This document shows, one piece after another, positions 1 to 7,445 of a DNA stretch of 64,000 bases. Position 1 is the stretch's first letter. Every line of letters starts with the position of its first letter. Location: contig JADKAE010000002.1 in NCBI GenBank assembly GCA_016715405.1, forward strand, positions 124,001 through 188,000. Direction: 5' to 3'. Origin of the DNA: Saprospiraceae bacterium. Lineage in GTDB: Bacteria > Bacteroidota > Bacteroidia > Chitinophagales > Saprospiraceae. A program made the translations under genes and the position numbers. The notes beneath the pieces are model-generated. The model was not told the origin of the DNA and searched no databases. It was given only the letters and a program-made list of their open reading frames with translations.

Positions 1-926
1 TAACGCGGGGACGGTTTGCAGATAAGCCCAGATAGCATCAATCTCCTGGTTGTCGAGCAGACCGAAGCGGGGCATGGCGTTGTTCAGGATGCGCTGATCG
101 GGGCGGGCGCCGGTACGGACGGCCGTGGCAAACTGCTCTTTCGTCCACGATCCTATGCCGTTTGTTTTGTGCATGGTGATATTGGCCGAAACAACCGGGT
201 TGAAATCCATGTCGTGCATAGGGTTGCCGCCGCCGAAATACCCCGGTGATTTCTCGGGCACAAAATGATCGTTGGTCTCAAAGCTGGCCGAATGGCAATT
301 AAAACAATCATACACCGCCGTAGCTAAGTAGCGGCCATAAGCAATTTGGTCGGTAGCCGGAGGCGCCGTTTTGGGTTTTCCGTCGTAAGTAAAGGGCTTG
401 AAAAGGCCGAGTTTGACCAGGGCTTTGGCCAGGAAAGAATACCGGGGTTCGGGGTGCGAAGCTTCAGAAGCTTGTACAAGGGGCGAATCGGAGCGCAAAT
501 AAGCGATAATGCAGGCCACGTCTTCATCCGACATTGTGGGGGACGACATATACGGCCCAGCCCATTCTCCATTGTGGCGAATGCCGGTGCGGAATAAGTA
601 GGCCAGCTCGCCGTCTTCGTAGCTGCCTATGCCCTTTTCAGGGTGGTTGGTGATGTTGCGCGACCAGTACTCGCCAAAGGGATCTGTGGCCCGCGAAAAC
701 AACCTGCCGCTCAGCTTGCCGTCGTCGCCCAGGTGGCAGCCCACACAAAGGGTTTCCACTACTTTTTACCCTTGGCCACTGATAAGGAATCGCGGGTTAC
801 GGTAATGGATAATGACTTAGGTTCATACTTTTTGAAGGACGCCAGTTGTACCCAAGCGGCAAAGGCCGCAATCAAAAGCACGATAACGCCCAAAATAATA
901 CCCAGGATTTTTAATGCCTTTTTCAT
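1..926 (-). CDS. diheme c-type cytochrome, 3' end outside window, one frameshift
   Basis: A membrane-anchored or periplasmic electron carrier. Reading starts at the ATG at 926 with a hydrophobic segment (KILGIILGVIVLLIAAFAAW), then breaks at a stop near 758. Adding one base to the A-run at about 762 restores KGKKVVETLCVGCH, giving the first CxxCH heme site. The restored frame stays open to the window edge and carries a second heme site, DCFNCH, about 150 residues later, with NHPEKG and MxxPRFG stretches that could supply axial methionines. The layout resembles the diheme cytochromes common in Bacteroidota. The stop is not in the window. The shift is most likely a sequencing indel. Family assignment is firm; the electron partner is unknown. 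Confidence 0.85.
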
Positions 927-1055
927 AGTCAGTTTAGGTTTTGATGATGTAAAACAGTGGTATTGACTATGCAAAAGTGCAGGTAAACCCGGGGCGGGCG
1001 TTATCAAAAATGGCGCAAGGGTTTGTAGAAATGTCGCAAAGGGGCAATTTGGCCC

Positions 1056-1607
1056 CTATTTCAGAGGTGCGGGTGCATCTTTGAATTGCTTGTATTTGCC
1101 CAACAAATGCCCTATGAATACGGTGATTGGAAATATTACTTTCTTCACAAATGAAGGTATTTCAGGCATGTCGTATTCGCTTGCGTATTTAGTAAGCAGG
1201 TAAGCCCCGTCAAATGCTTCCGGTTGTCCTTTCCCCGATTTGTTTTGCGCGGCATAAACCGCCGAAAGGAAAAAAACGATCGTGTTGGCAGGGTGTATCC
1301 AGCCTTTGCAGTGCAGGTTATCCGGTCCTTCGGCCCAGAATTTGTGGGGGGTGCCCCTTTTGAACAAAACCGTTTCTCCGGCAGTGGCCAATACGGGCTC
1401 CTGTCCCAATATCTGATACCACATCTTCCCGGACACCACAGTCAGTTCTTCTTCCTGCTTCAGGTGGGTGTGCATGACGGGCCCCGCACCGGGTTTGCAA
1501 AACGATTCCACAATAACTTTGTCGCCGCCTGGCGCCGGCTCAACGGATTGGAAAATTATTTTTTCTCCGATGCTGTTTTCAATCGTGTGTGGATAGGTGT
1601 ACTCCAT
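1056..1607 (-). CDS. cupin-domain protein
   Basis: A 183-residue protein with one small cupin barrel at about residues 30-100. The first cupin motif is visible as PVMHTHLKQEEELTVVSGK (metal-ligand histidines and a glutamate), followed by a second motif around ETVLFKRGTPHKFW with its histidine. The C-terminal third has a hydrophobic stretch (VKKVIFPITVFIGHLLGKY) that may be a membrane-associated helix. Cupins of this type bind a metal and can be small-molecule enzymes or sensors; the substrate cannot be told from sequence. It lies 37 bp downstream of the SDR gene on the same strand, with a TATTTTTG box in that gap, so it may have its own promoter. Confidence 0.8.
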   Translation of the reverse strand: MEYTYPHTIENSIGEKIIFQSVEPAPGGDKVIVESFCKPGAGPVMHTHLKQEEELTVVSGKMWYQILGQEPVLATAGETVLFKRGTPHKFWAEGPDNLHCKGWIHPANTIVFFLSAVYAAQNKSGKGQPEAFDGAYLLTKYASEYDMPEIPSFVKKVIFPITVFIGHLLGKYKQFKDAPAPLK

Positions 1608-1625
1608 TTATTAGATGTTTTTTTT

Positions 1626-1633
1626 CAAAAATA
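1626..1633 (-). promoter_or_regulatory. candidate -7 box (TATTTTTG) for the cupin gene
   Basis: It matches the Bacteroidota TAnnTTTG -7 consensus and lies 19 bp upstream of the cupin start. No well-spaced -33 TTG is visible, so support is limited. Confidence 0.4.
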
Positions 1634-1644
1634 TTATTAACTAT

Positions 1645-2454
1645 TCAAAAACTCTCCCTTTTTCGCAAAAATACCCACTCCACTACCCAAGGCGCTATTT
1701 TTGACAATACCCAGTTCAATTTTCCGATAGGAGAATGCACGACTTTAAATTTTCGACTTGCAATTTGTCTGAGTATTAGATCAGCCGTTTGTGATGCCGG
1801 CGTTAGCCTCACCCCGGCACGCCTGGGCAATCGCTCCAACTGCCCCGCCGCATTGATGATGTTTTTTTCGGGGTCGTTTTCTGTAAAACCCACATAAGCT
1901 ATGCCCACATGCACCCCCTGGCCGTGCAACTCCACTTTCAGTGATTCGGCGAAGGCCGTGAGCCCCATCTTGGAAGCCGAATACCCCGAATGGAAAGGCA
2001 ACCCCCTGATGGCCGCCAGCGTGGACACGAACAACACGCTGCCTTTGGAAGCCTGCAAGCTGCTCAATGCATAACGCGTGAGGTAGATGGAGCCTAATAG
2101 ATTGGTGTTGATTTGTGCCTGAAAAACAACCGGATCGGATTCAGCCACACTACCCTTCCCCGAAATACCGGCGTTGTTGATCAGGATATCGATTTTTCCA
2201 AATACGCGCAGCGTTTCTTCTACGATACGCCTGCAATCCTCCGGCCGGCCCACATCCCCTGCCACGGCGTGTATACGATCGTACAGTCGCACAGTCGTAG
2301 AGTCGCACAGTCTATCCCGCATTTTCTCCAGAGCCCCGGCATCCCTGGCGTTAACCACCACGCAGGCGCCACGGCGCAACAGCGCTTCGGCCAGCGCCCT
2401 GCCGATACCTATACGGGCGCCGCTGATGATGACCACTTTGTCTGTAAAATCCAA
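1645..2454 (-). CDS. short-chain dehydrogenase/reductase with an in-frame repeat insertion
   Basis: A 269-residue classical SDR, expected to be an NAD(P)-dependent oxidoreductase. The cofactor motif is SGARIGIGRA near residues 11-20, NNAG is at 93-96, and the catalytic set is Ser144 with Tyr158 and Lys162 in YSASK. Residues 50-60 (CDSTTVRLYDR), in the loop between the second and third Rossmann strands, are encoded by a four-copy 8-nt array (2281-2312) of the kind seen between genes elsewhere in the window. The reading frame survives and the active-site motifs are intact, so the enzyme is probably functional. It starts 7 bp after the epimerase stop, so the two are probably one operon. Substrate unknown. 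Confidence 0.9.
   Translation of the reverse strand: MDFTDKVVIISGARIGIGRALAEALLRRGACVVVNARDAGALEKMRDRLCDSTTVRLYDRIHAVAGDVGRPEDCRRIVEETLRVFGKIDILINNAGISGKGSVAESDPVVFQAQINTNLLGSIYLTRYALSSLQASKGSVLFVSTLAAIRGLPFHSGYSASKMGLTAFAESLKVELHGQGVHVGIAYVGFTENDPEKNIINAAGQLERLPRRAGVRLTPASQTADLILRQIASRKFKVVHSPIGKLNWVLSKIAPWVVEWVFLRKRESF
2281..2312. repeat. 8-nt repeat array inside the SDR gene
   Basis: Four tandem 8-nt units read on the plus strand: GTACAGTC, GCACAGTC, GTAGAGTC, GCACAGTC. The same unit family forms the arrays at 7325-7438 and 54829-54990. Here it is inside a coding region and adds about 11 residues to a variable loop. Confidence 0.85.
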
Positions 2455-2461
2455 GGGCGGG

Positions 2462-3457
2462 TTATTTTTGTGGTGAAAAGGCGTCGTGTTGCTTCATCCA
2501 GTCGAAGGCTTCCTGAATGGCGATTTTGATGGGCGTTTGGGGCAATTGCAGTTCCCGCCTTGCTTTTGCGGGCGAATAATAATGCTCTTCGAGCGACATC
2601 AGCCCCATAGGGTAACTCACCAGGGGCTGCTTGCCCCGCAGGCGGGCCCACATAGTGGCCAGCCAGGTATAACTTTTTACCAGAAAGCCCGGCAATTGGC
2701 CGGCAGGTGGCTTTCCGCCCGTAACTTCCGCAATGGCGGTAAATATTTCTTTATAGCTGAGGTTTTCATTTCCCAAAATATAACATTCGCCAACAGTGCC
2801 CATCTCAAGCGCATTGGCGATGGCCACGCACACGTCTTTTACCGATACATAACACCTGCCGCCCCTCGTATAACCCTTGATTTTGTCGCGGTATACCGCT
2901 TCGATGATCAGTCCGGTGCCCTTCGGCGAAGCAAACGGCCCGATCATAAACGCGGGATTGACGACAAGCGCCGGCAATCCTTTTTCTTTTACCATAGACA
3001 ACACGAGCTGCTGCGCGGCGTATTTGGTGTCCATGTAGTCCAGTCCGTATTTTCCGCACTGGTAAGGCCGCGTCTCGTCGCCCGGGTCAGCTTTGCCGCC
3101 AAAGCCGAAGGAATTGGCGGTGCCTACGTGTACCACCCTTTTGAGTCCTTCCGCCAGCGCCGCCTCCATCGCATGCCGGGTGCCCTCGATATTTACCCGC
3201 TGCTGAATGGACGAGCGATAAGGCCAAATGGTGATGACAGCCGCCACGTGAATAAGCGCGTCGCAGCCCCGCATCGCACGGCGCAAGCCGGCAGGATCGA
3301 GCAGGTTGCCATAGGATTTTTCGATAGGCAGACCTTCGAGCGTGGGTGTCGGTCTTCCTTCTTCTACAAATGCGATCAGGCTATGCCCTCTGGACAATAA
3401 CTCCCGCACCAGATTACTGCCCACAAAGCCGTCGGCGCCGGTGATTATTATTTTCAT
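2462..3457 (-). CDS. NAD-dependent epimerase/dehydratase family protein
   Basis: A 331-residue extended SDR. The ATG at 3457 is chosen because it starts directly at the Rossmann strand KIIITGADGFVGSNLV (TGxxGFxG motif). The catalytic YxxxK is YMDTK, near residue 150. Family members act on NDP-sugars, or on flavonoid- or sterol-like substrates through the related dihydroflavonol reductase branch. The phrase DALIHVAAVITIWPYRS and its downstream context resemble that branch more than GalE. It leads a tight pair with the SDR gene (7 bp gap). The substrate cannot be decided here. Confidence 0.88.
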   Translation of the reverse strand: MKIIITGADGFVGSNLVRELLSRGHSLIAFVEEGRPTPTLEGLPIEKSYGNLLDPAGLRRAMRGCDALIHVAAVITIWPYRSSIQQRVNIEGTRHAMEAALAEGLKRVVHVGTANSFGFGGKADPGDETRPYQCGKYGLDYMDTKYAAQQLVLSMVKEKGLPALVVNPAFMIGPFASPKGTGLIIEAVYRDKIKGYTRGGRCYVSVKDVCVAIANALEMGTVGECYILGNENLSYKEIFTAIAEVTGGKPPAGQLPGFLVKSYTWLATMWARLRGKQPLVSYPMGLMSLEEHYYSPAKARRELQLPQTPIKIAIQEAFDWMKQHDAFSPQK

Positions 3458-3562
3458 ATGGGTAAAAATACAATTCTGCCTGTTATCATTTTCAAAAAAT
3501 AAAGCCTTCAAATACCATAAAAAGGCCGTTACTTCGTTTGTGAACTTTACAAACAATTGTAC

Positions 3563-5094
3563 ATGCGCAATCTACCCCCCACCCTTCTTGCGCTTTGCCT
3601 CGCAGTATCGCATGCTGCTTCGCAGAGCGCCGGTGTGCTCGACCCCGCCTTCGGCAATGGCGGCAAGGTGATCACCGCTATCACCAATTTCTCCGACGAA
3701 GCCGCCGATATCGCCCTGCAATCCAACGGCCGAATCGTGCTGGCCGGCACCGCCGATAACGCCTTCGGACTGGCCCGCTACTATTCCGACGGCAACCTCG
3801 ATAATACCTTTGGCAATGGAGGCAAGGTGCGCACCCTTGTGGGCCCGCTCGAAGACAAAGCTTATGCAGTAGCTATCCAATCCGACGGAAAGATCATCCT
3901 GGCCGGATACTCGCTCACTTCACTGATCGGCAATGCCGCCGAATTAGCGCTGGTGCGGTATACTACCGGCGGGGCGCTCGATACGGGTTTCGGCAATGGC
4001 GGCATCGTGCAGGTGCCCCTTAGTGTAAAAGATGACGCCAATTTCGCCCTGGCTCTCCAAACCGACGGCAAGATTATCGCCGCCTGTACGCGACGATACC
4101 CTACCCCGGGCACCGACGTATCGCTGGTGCGACTACTCTCCAATGGCGAGCTCGACGATAGCTTTAGCGGCGACGGCATTGCCACCATCCCTATCGGCAG
4201 TCTCGACGACGAGGCATACGCACTGGCCATCCAATCCGATGGCAAAATCGTGCTGGCCGGCGCCGCCTACGAAGCCGGCATAGCCGATATAGCACTGGTA
4301 CGCTTGCTGCCCAACGGCTCACCCGATACAAACTTTGGAAACAACGGCGAGGTAATCGCCGGCGTCAATAATGCCGACGGCGTTTTTGGATATGGAATAG
4401 CCATTCAACCCGATGATAAAATCGCCGTGACAGGCACGGCCTATTTTAATGGCGGCGCTACCTCGCAATGGGCGCTGTTTCGCTTTATGGCCGACGGAAA
4501 TCCCGACGCTTCTTTTGGCACGAACGGACTAGTAGTCACCGATATCGAAGCCGCCGCTTTTGCCGAAGATCTCGCTATCGATGACGACGGACAACTGCTG
4601 GTGGCCGGCTACGGCCCCGTGGAAGGCTCCGGCTTTTACGATTAGGCTTCGGCGAAGACGGACTGGCCCGCGCCGGCTTCGGCACCGATTACGCGTCGGC
4701 TCACGCCTTAGCCCTACAACCCGACGGCCAGATCATCGTGGCAGGCTCTTCTTACCTCGATCTCAATGGCCGATTCGCTATGGCACGATACAACGGCGGC
4801 TTATCAGTAGCCGCTTCTGAACCCATCACATCAGTAATCGACATGCAGGTTTACCCCAACCCCGTGCGCAACGGCCGCTTCGCACTCAGCTACCGGCTGA
4901 ACAAACCCCAGCACGTCAAAATCTCACTGGTAGATATGCAAGGCCGCCTCACCACGCTTTTTCTAAATGAAAAACAATCGCAAGGCGCCTCTACCCAGTA
5001 TTTCAACCTGCCGGCAAATACCCCCAGCGGCATGTATATGCTGCAAATGACTACGGCTTCCCAATTGGCGCAGGTGAAGGTGGTGGTGAAGTAG
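3563..5094 (+). CDS. delta-60 repeat secreted protein with T9SS type A sorting domain, one frameshift
   Basis: About 510 residues. The ATG at 3563 opens a signal peptide (LLALCLAVSHAASQSAG). The body is six or more copies of the roughly 55-residue delta-60 repeat, each with the pattern DxxFGxxGxV ... A-LQxDGKIxxAG ... LxRYxxDGxLD, a predicted beta-propeller-like fold. Reading stops at 4643; adding one T to the T-run at about 4632 rejoins the frame and restores GFGEDGLARAGFG and ALALQPDGQIIVAGSS. The C-terminal 80 residues (VYPNPVRNGRFALSYRL ... VKVVVK) form a type A sorting domain, so the protein should be exported by type IX secretion and anchored at the cell surface. Ligand unknown. It is convergent with the serine hydrolase gene, with a hairpin array between them. 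Confidence 0.87.
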
Positions 5095-5097
5095 GGG

Positions 5098-5249
5098 GTT
5101 GTCGGTTCTCTGTTGTCGGTTGTCCGTTCTCCGTTCTCTGTTATCCGTTCATTAACTTTGCCAGTTAAACTTAACAGAGAACAGAGAACAGAGAACAGAG
5201 AACAGAGAACAGAGAACAGAGAACAGAGAACAGAGAACAGAGAACAGAC
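5098..5249. repeat. 7-nt unit hairpin array between convergent genes
   Basis: Left arm 5098-5152: degenerate units GTTNNNN (GTTGTCG, GTTCTCT, GTTGTCC, GTTCTCC, GTTATCC). A loop of about 20 nt follows. Right arm 5173-5249: 11 units of AACAGAG, the last being AACAGAC. The arms are complementary, so transcripts from either side fold into a long hairpin. It starts 3 nt after the delta-60 gene stop and ends 7 nt before the restored stop of the hydrolase gene. Confidence 0.9.
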
Positions 5250-5256
5250 CAAAGCG

Positions 5257-6425
5257 CTATCGTAGCAACACCTCATAGATTTTTTCCCGGGCTGCCCCGG
5301 CCTTCTTCGTGCAAAGGGCTATCAGTCACCGTGCCCAGATTGATGGCTATAAACATAGAGTTGTTTTTCGGGAAAGTAGTACAACTCGCAACCGGCGCCG
5401 ATGCCGCCGCCGCTGTGGCCCATCGAGATTATTCCTTTGTCGGTATGATAGGCTAATCCCAGGCCGTATCTCGGATTGCCCTTGCTGTCGGTTGCCCAGG
5501 TTTTCATTTGATCCAGCGTAGCGGGCGCAAGCAGTTGCCCCTCCATCAATCCCTTCAAAAATTTAACCGCCTCAAGAGGGGTAGTAACAATACCGTCGTC
5601 GCCAATCAACGACGCTACGTTGTTGCGCTGCATTTGAGAAACATTTTCTAACACGCCGTCGCTGTGGCGGTCCCAATAAGTATTTACCAACCGGGGGGAT
5701 TTCAAATAGCGGGCTTCATTCTTGTAAAAAGTACGGGGAAGGTCCAGAGGTTGAAAAATAGTCTCCGTAATGAAACGGGCATGGTCGCCGGTGATGGCGT
5801 CCACCATCAAAGCCAACAATACGTAATTTGTATTCCGATAGGCATATTTGCTGCCGGGCTCGAAATCGAGCGCTTTGCCTTCTATAAATTTAAGGTAATC
5901 GATTGGTGTAAAAATATAGTCGGGATGTTGCAGCAGATACGTGACATATGCCGGTGCAAAATTGTATTCCGGAATGCCGGAGGTATGGTTCAGCAGCATC
6001 CGCACCGTTATTTTGCCGGCATCGGTAATGTACCGGCTGTGTTGTTCGGGCAGATATTGGGTGATAGGCGCGTCGAGGGTTATTTTGCCTTGTTCGTATA
6101 ATTTCAGCACGGCAACCGCCATATACGTTTTTGAAATACTCTGCAGGTATTGCAAATGGCAGGTTTGCATCGGGGTTTGGTTTTCTATTTTTGCAAACCC
6201 CGCCGCTGTTTCCCACCAACCTTCAGCAGAATATATCGCCATTGCACAACCCGGCACGCCGGCCTCGACAAGCTGCTGAAGCGCCTGCTTTATGGCGCCG
6301 GCCTTCGAGTATTTGTCGGGGAGGTCGCTCGGTATTTCACAGGGGATAATGTTCAACTCTTGGGTGTATTTGGCGCAGCCGCTCCATAAGAACACGCCCA
6401 AAACGTAAACGAGTATATTTTTCAT
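5257..6425 (-). CDS. class C beta-lactamase-family serine hydrolase, lipoprotein, C-terminal frameshifts
   Basis: About 389 residues after joining. The ATG at 6425 gives a lipoprotein signal (VLGVFLWSGC, lipidated Cys17), placing the enzyme at the outer side of a membrane. The nucleophile motif is SISK in LQSISKTYM, the second motif is YRN in KYAYRNTNYVL, and the third is HSG in GHSGGGIGAG. Near the end the frame breaks twice, at a T-run near 5348 and around 5285. Joining restores FIAINLGTVTDSPLHE and then AAREKIYEVLLR with a stop at 5257. The family includes esterases, D-aminopeptidases and penicillin-binding-like enzymes; which one is not clear. It follows the outer-membrane-like gene by 7 bp, so the two are probably co-transcribed. 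Confidence 0.83.
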
Positions 6426-6432
6426 GGTCTTA

Positions 6433-7038
6433 TTATTTATTTTTATAAAAAATGCTCGAACCCACCTGAACGAGTGTTTCCGGCACAAGGGGAATGCTTT
6501 TGCTGTAGCCCTTGGTCATTACCATTTGGTAGCTCACAAAGGGTGAAAAATAAGTGCCGGCAGCATACTCGTGGTAACCCAGCGAAAAGCCTACCGGAAA
6601 GGCGAGCAATCCCTTCCCTTTGTGACCTACCGGCATCCATTCGCCATTGACTTGCCGGTAGGCCTCCACCGGACGGAAAGTATACAGATAACCCACTCCC
6701 GCCTTTACTTCGGCAAAAACGTTCGAGAATAGTGTAGGTCGCCAGGCTGCCTGTGTATAAAAAAGCAGTCCGTTGCCCACGGCCTTATTGCGGTACCACA
6801 CCGCACTGATCTGCTGGGCCCAGTTATGCTTGCCATTCAAACTCAACTCGGTGCCCAGCCCAATACCCACATTTGAAAAATTGGATTTGATATCTTTAAA
6901 CGGCATCGAAAGGGAGTGAAATTGCAGGGTAACTACAATGGGAAAATTGCGATAGCTACCTTTACCCCCATCGGTTTGGGCCGATAGTGAGACAGTCAGG
7001 CAAAACGCGATAAGCGGCCAAAAGAAGTGTTTTTTCAT
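6433..7038 (-). CDS. predicted outer membrane beta-barrel-like protein, unknown function
   Basis: 201 residues with a clear signal peptide (FFWPLIAFCLTVSLSAQ). The mature part alternates hydrophobic and polar residues, with many aromatics at strand ends (VTLQFHSLSM, AQQISAVWYRN, AEVKAGVGYLYTF, FPVGFSLGYHEY, SPFVSYQMVM), typical of a small eight- to ten-stranded barrel. No named family is recognised. It is 7 bp upstream of the class C serine hydrolase gene, so the two products may work together at the outer membrane. A TACTTTTG box lies just upstream. Confidence 0.7.
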   Translation of the reverse strand: MKKHFFWPLIAFCLTVSLSAQTDGGKGSYRNFPIVVTLQFHSLSMPFKDIKSNFSNVGIGLGTELSLNGKHNWAQQISAVWYRNKAVGNGLLFYTQAAWRPTLFSNVFAEVKAGVGYLYTFRPVEAYRQVNGEWMPVGHKGKGLLAFPVGFSLGYHEYAAGTYFSPFVSYQMVMTKGYSKSIPLVPETLVQVGSSIFYKNK

Positions 7039-7052
7039 GGTCTTTTTTTTCT

Positions 7053-7060
7053 CAAAAGTA
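7053..7060 (-). promoter_or_regulatory. candidate -7 box (TACTTTTG)
   Basis: An exact TAnnTTTG match 15 bp upstream of the ATG of the 6433-7038 gene. This implies a very short leader, and no -33 element is obvious. Confidence 0.45.
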
Positions 7061-7324
7061 AACCCGGCAGCAGACAGTTTCCGTTCGAATGCAGGGCTTT
7101 TCTGTCGAGGTGTAGCAAGTTGGCCGCCGAAATGTCATCATTCCGGCCGAAACCAGCTTTTAAATGAAGGCGCTTTGGTGCGACTTACCGGTATTTCAGG
7201 TGGGAAATCGTAAACGTTCCTGTTGGAATGGGTCGGTAATAATTAAAGGCGCTGTAGGTGGATCAACAATGGCCATCCTCCGTTCGCTGTCGCTTTTTGC
7301 CGGCATTTTTTATGCAAATGTACA

Positions 7325-7438
7325 GCAAAGTCTCAAAGTCGCAAAGTCGCACAGTCGCAAAGTCGTCAGTCGTATGTAAAGTCGACAGTGGCAAGGATCG
7401 CACGAGTCACAGTCGCAAAGTCGTACAGTCGTACAGTC
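7325..7438. repeat. 8-nt unit array downstream of the TonB-type receptor gene
   Basis: Units GCAAAGTC, TCAAAGTC, GCAAAGTC, GCACAGTC, GCAAAGTC occupy 7325-7364, then come degenerate copies, then GCAAAGTC, GTACAGTC, GTACAGTC at 7415-7438. It ends 7 nt before the receptor stop. Unlike most other loci there is no clear complementary arm. The rest of the gap (7061-7324) shows no gene I can support. Confidence 0.8.
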
Positions 7439-7445
7439 TTCCCCG

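Noticed and set aside
4890..5276. 128-codon minus ORF with repeated CSLFSVL
   Set aside because: It is a translation of the 7-nt array plus the reverse of the delta-60 gene end; no independent support.
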